Part shown: positions 32,678 to 39,786 of the stretch, piece by piece
How the letters are laid out: each line of letters begins with the position of its first letter
Numbering within the stretch: position 1 is the first letter of the stretch
Source: a bacterium
Lineage (GTDB): Bacteria; RBG-13-66-14
Assembly (NCBI GenBank): GCA_035528375.1
Contig: DATKYS010000031.1
Coordinates: 31,034-95,033 of the forward strand
DNA: 64,000 nucleotides
Direction of reading: 5' to 3'
The notes under the pieces: generated by a model
The model's database searches: none
What the model was told of the DNA's origin: nothing
The model's input: the letters and a program-made list of their open reading frames with translations, nothing else
Translations under genes and position numbers: made by a program

Positions 32678-33616
32678 ATGCCCTTCTGGCTGAATATCCT
32701 CGTTGGCTTCGCCGCCCTGGTGGTGGGCGCTGACCTCCTGGTCCGGGGCTCGTCTAAAATCGCCGCCGGATTCGGTGTGCCGCCCGTGGTCATCGGGCTG
32801 ACACTGGTGGCCTACGGGACGTCGGCGCCGGAGTTCGCCGTCAGCACCGCGGCCTCCCTCAGGGGCGCGGGAGCCATCGCCCTGGGCAACGTCACCGGCT
32901 CCAACATCGCCAACATCGGGTTGATCCTGGGCCTGGCGTCCCTGGTGCGTCCCCTGGAGGTGGAAAGCACCCTCGTTAAACGTGAGGCGCCGCTGCTGAT
33001 TCTCCTGTCACTCGGCGTCCCCCTCCTCTTTCTCGGGGGAGTCCTGGAGCGGTGGGCGGGGATACTGCTCTTCGCCGGCGGGATCGGGTTCACCTGGTGG
33101 AGCCTGGCCTCCGCCCGCTCGGGCGCCGACCGACCGGTCCGGGAGAAACTCGTCGCGCGGGACTGGCTTTTGAACCTGCTTTTCGTGGGAGCCGGGTTGG
33201 CGGGTCTGTTTTTCGGTGGTCGGTGGCTGGTCTCCGGGGCGGTGGAGATGGCGGGGCGCCTGGGCGTCAGCGAGCGGGTGATAGGTCTGACCATCGTCGC
33301 CGTGGGGACCTCCCTGCCGGAGCTGGCCACCTCCATGGTGGCGGCGGTGAAGGGGGAGTCGGACATCGCCGTGGGCAACATCGTGGGCTCCAACATTTTC
33401 AACCTTCTGTTCGTGCTGGGCGGGGCGGCGACCCTGGCGCCCTTCGCCGCCGACGTCCGCTGGCCGGGCGTCTGGCCCGATTTTCTCGTCGCCCTGGTCT
33501 TCGCCGCGATTCTCTGGCCCTTCGCCCGATCGGGTCGCCGGCTGGAACGCTGGGAGGGCGGCGTGCTCATAGCGCTCTACGCCGCCTTTGTTGCCTTTAC
33601 CGTCCTGAACGGGTAG
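32678..33616 (+). CDS. CaCA-family calcium/sodium antiporter (YrbG-like), copy 1
   Basis: The 312-residue integral membrane protein has ten or so helices in two inverted halves, each with an alpha repeat: GTSAPEFAVS with GNVTGSNIANI in the first half, and GTSLPELATS with GNIVGSNIFNL in the second. The acidic residues in the two PE motifs bind the cation in this superfamily. It exchanges Ca2+ or a similar ion for Na+ or K+ across the cytoplasmic membrane. The start MPFWLNILVGFAALVVGADLL is set by similarity to the next gene. Very long frames reaching back into lon are chance. Confidence 0.93.
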   Translation: MPFWLNILVGFAALVVGADLLVRGSSKIAAGFGVPPVVIGLTLVAYGTSAPEFAVSTAASLRGAGAIALGNVTGSNIANIGLILGLASLVRPLEVESTLVKREAPLLILLSLGVPLLFLGGVLERWAGILLFAGGIGFTWWSLASARSGADRPVREKLVARDWLLNLLFVGAGLAGLFFGGRWLVSGAVEMAGRLGVSERVIGLTIVAVGTSLPELATSMVAAVKGESDIAVGNIVGSNIFNLLFVLGGAATLAPFAADVRWPGVWPDFLVALVFAAILWPFARSGRRLERWEGGVLIALYAAFVAFTVLNG

Positions 33617-33626
33617 AATCACCCGG

Positions 33627-34565
33627 ATGCCTTTCTGGTTGGAAATCCTCGTCGGTTTCGCCGCCCTCGTCGTCGGGGCCGATTTTTTGGTGCGGGGCGC
33701 GTCGAAAATCGCCAAGGGCTTCGGGGTGCCGCCCTTCGTCATCGGGCTGACCCTGGTGGCCTACGGAACCTCGGCGCCGGAGTTCGCCGTCAGCGCCACC
33801 GCCGCAATCCGGGGCGTGGGCGCCTTTTCCCTGGGCAACGCCTTCGGCTCCAACGTGGCCAACATCGGCCTCGTGCTCGGCCTCTCGGCGCTCATCCGGC
33901 CCATCGAGGTCGAGGGCACCGTGGTGAAGCGCGAGGCCCCGCTCCTCATCGGCGTCGCCCTCCTCTTCCCCCTCTTCTTTCTGGACGGCGTACTGGCCCG
34001 CTGGGAGGGTCTTTTGGCCGTAGCCGGCGGAATCGCCTTCACCGTCTGGAGCCTGAAAACGGCCCGGCGGCGCGAGAACGCCCCGGAAAAAATCAAGCTC
34101 GGTCCAGGCGTCTGGCTCCTTTCCATCGGTTTTTGCGGAGCCGGAATCGCCGGGCTCCTCTACGGCGCCGACTGGCTCATCTCCGGCTCGAAGGAGCTGG
34201 CGCGCATCCTGGGGATGAGCGAGCGGGTCATCGGCCTGACCGTCGTCGCCGTGGGGACTTCCCTGCCCGAGCTGGCCACCAGCGTGATGGCGATGATCCG
34301 GGGCCACTCGGACATCGCCGTGGGGAACGTCATCGGCTCCAACATCTTCAACCTGCTCTTCGCCCTGGGCGGGGCGGTGAGCCTGGCGCCGATTTCCCTG
34401 GCCGGGATGGGGTACGGCATCTGGGTGGACGCCGGCGTGGGGCTTCTACTGGCGCTCCTTCTACTGCCCTTCGCCCGGAGCGGGAAAATCATCGCGCGCT
34501 GGGAGGGGGCGGTTTTCCTCGCCGTCTACGCGGGGTTCGTGACCTACCTGGTGCTCGCCGGTTGA
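33627..34565 (+). CDS. CaCA-family calcium/sodium antiporter (YrbG-like), copy 2
   Basis: This protein is 312 residues, the same length as copy 1, which ends 10 bases upstream. The two begin with almost the same sequence (MPFWL-ILVGFAALVVGAD-LVRG) and share both alpha repeats (GTSAPEFAVS, GNAFGSNVANI; GTSLPELATS, GNVIGSNIFNL). The central cytoplasmic loop and helix 6 differ most. It is a tandem duplication old enough to have diverged, so copy 2 may differ in ion preference or the two may form a heterodimer. Confidence 0.93.
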   Translation: MPFWLEILVGFAALVVGADFLVRGASKIAKGFGVPPFVIGLTLVAYGTSAPEFAVSATAAIRGVGAFSLGNAFGSNVANIGLVLGLSALIRPIEVEGTVVKREAPLLIGVALLFPLFFLDGVLARWEGLLAVAGGIAFTVWSLKTARRRENAPEKIKLGPGVWLLSIGFCGAGIAGLLYGADWLISGSKELARILGMSERVIGLTVVAVGTSLPELATSVMAMIRGHSDIAVGNVIGSNIFNLLFALGGAVSLAPISLAGMGYGIWVDAGVGLLLALLLLPFARSGKIIARWEGAVFLAVYAGFVTYLVLAG

Positions 34566-34568
34566 AAT

Positions 34569-34597
34569 TTTACCCACTTTACGCTAGATTCTATAAA
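34569..34597 (+). promoter_or_regulatory. Promoter of the lipoprotein gene at 34625
   Basis: TTTACC (34569-34574), 17-base spacer, TATAAA (34592-34597). The short leader contains CTTTCAGCCATGGAGG, which is close to the leader of the gene at 11068. Confidence 0.6.
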
Positions 34598-34624
34598 TAC
34601 CCTTTCAGCCATGGAGGTGGCACG

Positions 34625-35257
34625 ATGAGGTTGGTTTACAGGCTGATTTTGGTTTTGGCGCTCGTCCTCGGAGTGGGGCTCCTGGGTTGCACCAGCAACA
34701 CAGACGGGGACGGCGACGGCGACGGAGACGGTGACGGCGACGACCACGGCCTCGGCTGGGCCATGGACATCGCCGACCCGGTCCGCGACGCCGAGCTCGC
34801 TGGCGGTTCCCTGATTGGCATCGCCAACGGGGACATCACCGACACGGGGGAGAATGATGAGAACGGCGTCTGGGAGCTGTTCTACGGTATGTTGGACGTG
34901 AGCTCGGCGGAGGAGAACCTCGTCGTTCAAGTCTCTTACGACGGCTCGACGGTCTTTTACGACGATAACAACATGAGGGATCATGGCTACGACCCCGACG
35001 TTTGGGACTATTCCCTGGAGATCCCCGGATACCGAGACGCCGAGCCTTGGGTGACGGCCGCCCAGGACGCCCTCGACGACGCGGGCGGCGCGGAATGGGT
35101 GCACCGCATCCTGGAGGTCTTCACCAACGACTCCGGGGATTACCCGGGGACGGAGAACATGGCCTACTTCATGTACGCGGACGAGAATTACTACCCGGTG
35201 GCCTTCGTTTTTGTGGACGCCGACACCAACGAGGTTCTGGGGGTGCTCATCGTCTGA
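34625..35257 (+). CDS. Lipoprotein of unknown function with Asp-Gly spacer
   Basis: The 210-residue protein has a lipoprotein signal ending GLLGC (lipid Cys at about residue 21) and then a TDGDGDGDGD-type spacer of Asp-Gly pairs coded by nearly perfect GACGGC/GACGGA repeats. The mature domain begins GWAMDIADPVRDAEL and contains AAQDALDDAGGAEWVHRILEV and a final FVFVDADTNEVLGVLIV. These segments match the converging lipoprotein at 35474-36055, so the two are homologues. Membrane anchoring on the periplasmic side is expected. No catalytic motif is seen. Confidence 0.8.
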   Translation: MRLVYRLILVLALVLGVGLLGCTSNTDGDGDGDGDGDGDDHGLGWAMDIADPVRDAELAGGSLIGIANGDITDTGENDENGVWELFYGMLDVSSAEENLVVQVSYDGSTVFYDDNNMRDHGYDPDVWDYSLEIPGYRDAEPWVTAAQDALDDAGGAEWVHRILEVFTNDSGDYPGTENMAYFMYADENYYPVAFVFVDADTNEVLGVLIV

Positions 35258-35283
35258 TTATCGCGGCGATGTCCCGATCTCGT

Positions 35284-35318
35284 AAAAAAGGGACGGCCCG
35301 GGGGTCGCCCTTTTTTAT
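35284..35318. terminator. Bidirectional intrinsic terminator
   Basis: AAAAAAGGG (35284-35292) pairs with CCCTTTTTT (35308-35316), so both strands have a U-tract between the converging lipoprotein genes. Confidence 0.85.
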
Positions 35319-35361
35319 ATCGTCAAGGTACGTCAACGATGGCTGGGTGTTTGAATAAACT

Positions 35362-35402
35362 GCGGGCCGACCTAAACGGCGCGCCGTCGGTCGGCCCCTA
35401 CG
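35362..35402. repeat. Partial dispersed repeat, 3' half with CCGACC arm
   Basis: GCGGGCCGACCT, CGGCGCGCCG, then GGTCGGCCCCTAC is the same 3' module as at 41210-41247 and 49090-49135. The 5' GTAGGGG half is missing. Confidence 0.75.
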
Positions 35403-35473
35403 AGGGCGGCGCGATATTTAACGACCATTAGCGGTGAATATCCTCTTTCAACCGCCGCTTGCCCCCAACGCCT

Positions 35474-36055
35474 CTAGCGGAAATCCTCCACGTGGATTAT
35501 CTCGCTCGTCTCGGCGTCGAGGATGACCTTTGCCTTGTGCTCGTCAGGCTCCAGCCAGTAGTCCACCTGGACGATGAAGGCGTCGGGGGGCTCGTACTCG
35601 TAGTGCCCCTCGCGGACCTCGTAGGTGCGGTGGGTGAACTCTACGCCGCCGATATCCTCGAGGGCGCCGTCCGCCGCCTCGATCCACGCAGCCGCGTCGG
35701 AGAATTTCGGCAGGGGCGTTTCGAATTCGCACCCGTCCGTCGCGTGCTCCGTGTCACCGGAGAAGTACACGGTAACCCACAGGCCGTCGGCGTCGGCGAG
35801 GACGCCGGGCTCGGCGAAGAAGAAGTGGTAGAGGGACTCGTCCCCGACGATGAGCCCGTCGGAATCCACGAAGCCGGCGAAGACGTAGGTCTGCTCCCCG
35901 CCGGGCAGCTCCGCGTCCCGGACCTCCTCGGCCAGGAGCCGGGCCCAGCCCAGGCTCAGCTCGGGGTAATCCTCGGGTCCGTCGCCGTCGTTCACGCCGC
36001 ACCCCGGAAGGACGACCAGGGCGCCGATTACGGCAATCGCAAGGACTTTCTTCAT
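35474..36055 (-). CDS. Lipoprotein homologous to the one at 34.6 kb
   Basis: The 193-residue protein has a lipoprotein signal ending VLPGC (about residue 19) and a short acidic spacer. GWARLLAEEVRDAELPGG, AAAWIEAADGALEDIGGVEFTHRTYEV and VILDAETSEIIHVED align in order with segments of the plus-strand lipoprotein facing it. This copy lacks the Asp-Gly repeat and has extra residues around GDTEHATDGCEFETP. AAGGAGG precedes the ATG. Function is unknown; it may be a PepSY-like small periplasmic domain, which I cannot confirm. Confidence 0.8.
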   Translation of the reverse strand: MKKVLAIAVIGALVVLPGCGVNDGDGPEDYPELSLGWARLLAEEVRDAELPGGEQTYVFAGFVDSDGLIVGDESLYHFFFAEPGVLADADGLWVTVYFSGDTEHATDGCEFETPLPKFSDAAAWIEAADGALEDIGGVEFTHRTYEVREGHYEYEPPDAFIVQVDYWLEPDEHKAKVILDAETSEIIHVEDFR

Positions 36056-36174
36056 TCCGCCTCCTTATCGTCCGTGGGCAACCTTACGCGACCCGGCGCC
36101 CCTTGTCAACGCCCCTTGCCCCGGGCGGGCCTTTGGGCTAAAATCACCTTTCCTACTCACGCGGGAGTTCCAAC

Positions 36175-37926
36175 GTGCGTCGCCCGTTCCTTTTCATCCT
36201 CGCCTTTCTCGCCGTACCGGCCGTTGCCCAGTACTCCTTCGAGCTGCCCCGGATGGAGGCCACGGTCGCCGTCAACCGCGACGGCACCTGCGACCTCTAC
36301 TACGCCGTCACCTTCGTCAACCTCTCCTGGGTGCAGCCCATAGACATCGTGGACATCGGGATGCCCCGGGACACCTATGACCTGGAGACGGCGGCGGCCT
36401 GGATAACACCGCCCGTCGCCTCCGATTCCATAAATTACCGGGACCCCGACGCCGTTAACGCCTACACCCAGTCCTGCACGACTCAGGGGACGCTCATCCC
36501 CCTCTCCGGCATCTACACGAGCGAGTACGTGGACCCCGGGGTGGAGGTACACCTGGACCCGTACATCTACGATGGCGAGCTGGCGACGCTCGTCTTCCAA
36601 ATAAGGCTATACCACCTCGTGTACCCCGATTCGGAAAAAGAGGACTACGCCTCGGTGGAGTTTGCCCCGACGTGGTACGGAGCCGACTTCGTCCAGGGCA
36701 CCGAGGACCTGACGCTGAAAATCGTCTTCCCGGCGGGGGTCACCCCCGAGGAGACGGTTTACCACCAGCGCGAGTTCGATTACACAGGCGTCCTGGGCGA
36801 GGGGGAGAGTCAGCAGCTCGTCTTCGTCTGGCACGACCCGGCGGCGCCGACCGGGTCGCAGCTCGAAAACGTGGGGGTCAGCTTCCCGCGCAAATACCTC
36901 GACGAGGACGCGGTGTACGAGACCAGCGCGCTCGAGGAATTCTTCAAGTGGCTGTGGGGATTCATCATCGGCATCTTCAGCACTCTGGGCTGGTGCCTGG
37001 TACCCATCGCCTTCTTCGTCCTCTCCGCTATATTCTCCTTTACCGGCCGTCGCCGTCGGCGGTTCAAGTACCTGCCCCCCACGGCCTCGGTGGAGGGGGT
37101 GGGTATCAAGCGCGGCCTGACCGCCGTCGAGGCGGGAATCGTGCTGGAGCTCAAGCTCGACCGCGTCCTGAACCTCATCATCTTCGGCCTGTTGAAGAAG
37201 GGGAGGCTGGAGGTCACCAGTCGCGATCCCCTGCGACTCAAGGCTCTCCCCGCGCCCCGGCCGCTGGGCGCCGACGCCGAGCCGGAGAAGCTCCGCCCCT
37301 ACGAGGTGGAATTCCTCGCCGGCATTGACGACATCGGCACCCTGAAGCAGGCCGAGGTCCGCAAGGTGTTCATAAACCTCATCAACGGCGTGAACAAAAA
37401 GATGAAGGGCTTCTCGCGGCGTGAGACCCGGGACTACTACCGCGCGATAATCGCCAAGGCCTGGCGGCAGGTGGAGGAGGCCGGCGACGATAATCTCAAG
37501 GTGGAGAACTGGGACCGGGACCTGGAGTGGGTGATGATGGACGATGATTTCGACGGGCGGACCCGCCGCGTCTTCGACGACGTGGTCATCGTGCACACCC
37601 CGTACTGGTGGGGTCGGTACGGGGGTTACTCGGGCGCGCCGTCCACGGGCGGGGCGGGCGGTGTACCGAGCGGCGCCCCGGATCGGCTCCCGACCCTCCC
37701 CGGTTCCCATTTCGCCAACGAGATGGCCAAGGGGGCGACCGGTTTCGCCGGGTCCATCATGGGCGACGTGGGCTCCTTCACCGGCAATATAACCTCGGTG
37801 ACCAACCCCGTTCCGGTGAGCACCTCGTCGGGGCACTGGTCCGGCGGCGGGGGCGGGGGTGGCGGATGCGCCTGCGCGTGCGCCTGCGCCGGGTGCGCCT
37901 GCGCCTGCGCCGGCGGGGGGCGGTAG
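36175..37926 (+). CDS. Membrane protein with Gly-rich, Cys-Ala-repeat C-terminus (DUF2207/TPM-like neighbourhood)
   Basis: The 583-residue protein has a signal peptide (cut near VAQ, residue 19), a periplasmic beta domain to about 255, then two membrane helices in the span about 260-290 followed by a basic RRRRRFKYLPP stop. A cytoplasmic winged-helix-like region follows (AGIVLELKLDRVLNLIIFGLLKKGRLEV). The tail has a Gly run and then eight Cys, mostly alternating with Ala (CACACACAGCACACA), ending GGGR. The layout resembles DUF2207-type proteins. Alternating Cys tails suggest metal binding, or modification of the tail; neither is proven. GTG start. It is followed eight bases later by a broken cyclotransferase gene. 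Confidence 0.75.
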   Translation: MRRPFLFILAFLAVPAVAQYSFELPRMEATVAVNRDGTCDLYYAVTFVNLSWVQPIDIVDIGMPRDTYDLETAAAWITPPVASDSINYRDPDAVNAYTQSCTTQGTLIPLSGIYTSEYVDPGVEVHLDPYIYDGELATLVFQIRLYHLVYPDSEKEDYASVEFAPTWYGADFVQGTEDLTLKIVFPAGVTPEETVYHQREFDYTGVLGEGESQQLVFVWHDPAAPTGSQLENVGVSFPRKYLDEDAVYETSALEEFFKWLWGFIIGIFSTLGWCLVPIAFFVLSAIFSFTGRRRRRFKYLPPTASVEGVGIKRGLTAVEAGIVLELKLDRVLNLIIFGLLKKGRLEVTSRDPLRLKALPAPRPLGADAEPEKLRPYEVEFLAGIDDIGTLKQAEVRKVFINLINGVNKKMKGFSRRETRDYYRAIIAKAWRQVEEAGDDNLKVENWDRDLEWVMMDDDFDGRTRRVFDDVVIVHTPYWWGRYGGYSGAPSTGGAGGVPSGAPDRLPTLPGSHFANEMAKGATGFAGSIMGDVGSFTGNITSVTNPVPVSTSSGHWSGGGGGGGGCACACACAGCACACAGGGR

Positions 37927-37933
37927 CGGGCGG

Positions 37934-38339
37934 ATGACCGATCCCGACGGCGTTTTCGTTTGGCGAACGCAACGCCGCTTCAATCGTGCCGGTCTTCCGC
38001 GGGCCGGCCGTTTTATTAGAGGGACGCCTTTATCACCTACCGATACCGGCGGGATACCCCGTCCTCTACCTGGACGGACCGGGGCCGGTCCACGGCGAGC
38101 TTTTACGCTTCGCCGATCCGCGCGCGGCCCTGGGGGAGATGGACCGGCTCGAGGGCTGCCCCGGCCTCTTCGAACGCTCCGCGGTCGAGGTCGTCTGTGG
38201 TGGAGATACCGTTCCAGTCTGGATCTACCGCTTCCCCTCGGATCGCCCCATCCCGCCCGACGCCTTGCCGGTGACCGGCGGCGACTGGCGCTCGGCCGAT
38301 TTTCCCGACTCACCCGTCGTTGCGCGTCATCAGCAGTAA
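37934..38339 (+). pseudogene. Gamma-glutamylcyclotransferase-like (AIG2) gene, probably frameshifted
   Basis: From ATG 37934 the frame reads DPDGVFVWRTQRRFNR, which aligns with the family start VFVYGTLRRG but with WR in place of the key YG. The rest of the family sequence continues in another frame from about 37986: FRGPAVLLEGRLYHL, AGYPVLYLD, GELLRF, and DRLEGCPGLFERSAVEV with the catalytic-type Glu. No single frame covers both, and the join is too short, so a deletion with a frameshift is likely. A sequencing error or an N-terminally reduced protein from GTG 37986 is possible. Confidence 0.5.
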
Positions 38340-38561
38340 CGCGGCCAGGATGGCCAGGAGGCCGGCCCACCCCACGTAGACCGAGATGCCGTAGAGGGTG
38401 GGGCTGGTGAGATCGAAGAGGGGCAGGAGCTCCGAAAGGAACCAGGCCGCGCAGCCGGCGGCCAGGACCAGGAACGGCGGTTCCCGCCTCCTGGACCACA
38501 CCAGCGCCGCGGCCACGGCGATGAGGAAGGTGAGGATTTTCGGCAGGTACTGGATGAGCAC
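38310..38561 (-). CDS. Small membrane protein of unknown function
   Basis: This 83-residue protein starts at a GTG with GGAGGA five bases upstream; the longer frame to 38597 would begin inside a -10-like TATAAT. It has three hydrophobic segments (about 8-22, 28-46, 58-78) with RRRE between the first two. Its 3' end overlaps the end of the plus-strand cyclotransferase relic by 30 bases. No family is recognised. The minus-strand TATAAT at 38601-38596 is its likely -10. Confidence 0.65.
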   Translation of the reverse strand: MLIQYLPKILTFLIAVAAALVWSRRREPPFLVLAAGCAAWFLSELLPLFDLTSPTLYGISVYVGWAGLLAILAALLLMTRNDG

Positions 38562-38587
38562 GGGTCCTCCGGCGGCTGACACGTTGC

Positions 38588-38616
38588 TTGTCCCCATTAT
38601 AGCAATTTGCTATACT
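38588..38616. promoter_or_regulatory. Divergent promoter region with a perfect inverted repeat
   Basis: Plus strand: TTGTCC (38588-38593), 17-base spacer, TATACT (38611-38616). Minus strand: TATAAT at 38601-38596. The inverted repeat TATAGCAA-T-TTGCTATA (38598-38614) covers both -10 regions and could be an operator. Confidence 0.65.
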
Positions 38617-38684
38617 GCCCGCAGGGTACAGGTTTTATAAAAAACGACCTGGTGACCAAACTCACTACCGACGGGGAGGCGTAG

Positions 38685-38945
38685 ATGTTAATTATTAACT
38701 TGGCAGTCGTTCTACAGTGGGTGATAGCGATTCTTATCGGCGGGGCCGGTATCCTCGGCCTCATCGCCTGGCTCTCGACGGGTAAGCTCAACGTCGCCCT
38801 GTTAGGTATCGCGACGCTACTCTTGTCGGTTTATTTCATCCTGCCCATCTTCGGTGTCAACGTTGATATTCTCTACTACATCACCTTGATAGGTGCGCCG
38901 CTCCTCTACATCGTCGGCTTCATCCTGACGATGAAGGAAAAGTAG
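38685..38945 (+). CDS. Small membrane protein of unknown function
   Basis: The 86-residue protein is almost entirely hydrophobic, with three predicted helices (about 3-28, 35-54, 57-80) and a MKEK end. GGAGG at 38674-38678 precedes the ATG. It has its own good promoter and a following small membrane gene 11 bases on. It has a lower G+C start than its neighbours (TTAATTATTAAC). No family is recognised. Confidence 0.75.
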   Translation: MLIINLAVVLQWVIAILIGGAGILGLIAWLSTGKLNVALLGIATLLLSVYFILPIFGVNVDILYYITLIGAPLLYIVGFILTMKEK

Positions 38946-38956
38946 CCTCGGGTTCG

Positions 38957-39280
38957 ATGGTCTCCAGCGGATCGTTCAACTGGGTGCTGGTGGCGCTTTC
39001 CGCAGTCGCCGCGGCGGTGGGCATCGCCGCGTGGGTCCGCCACCGCGGCACGGTCCGCCTGTTCCTGGCCCTGACCGCCCTGCTGTTGACCGCCGTGTTC
39101 CTGGTTCCCACGCTCCTCTACGCCCCCTTCTCCGGGGAGCAGCGGGTTTTCGGCCCCGAGGCGGCGGCGGAGTTGGAGCGGGTCACCAGGACCGTGTACG
39201 AGATAGTGCCGGTTCTCCTGGTGCTCATCCTGGCGATGCTCCTCGTCGCGGTGGTGTTTCTCCTTCTGAAAAAGGAGTAA
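38957..39280 (+). CDS. Small membrane protein of unknown function
   Basis: The 107-residue protein has three hydrophobic helices (about 7-26, 32-52, 82-104), a periplasmic-type loop with EQRVFGPEAAAELERV, and a LLLKKE end. It follows the 86-residue membrane protein closely, and a terminator comes 20 bases after its stop, so the two form an operon. No family is recognised. Confidence 0.7.
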   Translation: MVSSGSFNWVLVALSAVAAAVGIAAWVRHRGTVRLFLALTALLLTAVFLVPTLLYAPFSGEQRVFGPEAAAELERVTRTVYEIVPVLLVLILAMLLVAVVFLLLKKE

Positions 39281-39300
39281 CACCCGGAAATATCGAAGAA

Positions 39301-39325
39301 AGGGCGGTTATTACCGCCCTTTTTT
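39301..39325 (+). terminator. Intrinsic terminator
   Basis: AGGGCGG pairs with CCGCCCT around TTATTA, with further Ts following. Confidence 0.9.
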
Positions 39326-39413
39326 ATATTTCATCGTAATATTTGGCGCTACTTCAATGTGTTTTACCAGACGAGGGGTTGTATTGCACCGGTTTCTCGG
39401 TTTCCCACCCGGC

Positions 39414-39442
39414 TTGGAATCGGGCTCAAAGCCTGCTATACT
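39414..39442 (+). promoter_or_regulatory. Promoter of the zinc-ribbon protein gene
   Basis: TTGGAA (39414-39419), 17-base spacer, TATACT (39437-39442) with an extended TGC. The start would be near 39449, and AAGGAG lies at 39461-39466. Confidence 0.7.
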
Positions 39443-39471
39443 GCCGTAATACGTTCGCCAAAGGAGCGCCC

Positions 39472-39735
39472 ATGAAACGCCTCATCCTCCTGGCCCTGCT
39501 CCTCGCCCTGGCCTTCGCCGCCGACGTTCTCAACGCCGCCGAGGAAATCTGGGAGTGCCCCAACTGCGGCGCGAACATCCCCGCGTCGGCGGACGACGTG
39601 GAGATTACCTGCCCCAACTGCGGGCACCACCTCCAGTGGTACATGTGCGACGCCTGCATGGGTGAGTTCGTGATTGACTCCGCCTGGACCACCGTCGAGT
39701 GCCCCTTCTGCGGGGCGGTACACGACCTGGATTAA
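39472..39735 (+). CDS. Exported double-zinc-ribbon protein
   Basis: The 87-residue protein has a signal peptide-like start (KRLILLALLLALAFAADVLNA) and then four CxxC pairs: CPNCGANI, CPNCGHHL, CDACMGEF and CPFCGAVHD. These should form two zinc ribbons. AAGGAG fixes the ATG; upstream frame extension runs through the promoter. Zinc ribbons on exported proteins are uncommon, so the hydrophobic start may instead be a membrane anchor with the ribbons inside. Its function is unknown. Confidence 0.75.
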   Translation: MKRLILLALLLALAFAADVLNAAEEIWECPNCGANIPASADDVEITCPNCGHHLQWYMCDACMGEFVIDSAWTTVECPFCGAVHDLD

Positions 39736-39757
39736 TGACGTTGCCAAATCAGCCGCG

Positions 39758-39786
39758 GGGGTGGCCGGAAAGGTCACCCCTTTTTT
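39758..39786 (+). terminator. Intrinsic terminator overlapping the end of the MFS gene
   Basis: GGGGTG (39758-39763) pairs with CACCCC (39775-39780), then six Ts. The last codons of the minus-strand transporter lie in the hairpin. Confidence 0.75.

Noticed and set aside
36607-38499. 630-residue minus-strand frame
   Set aside because: It is antisense to the Cys-Ala tail protein, of biased composition, with no start signal or family match.
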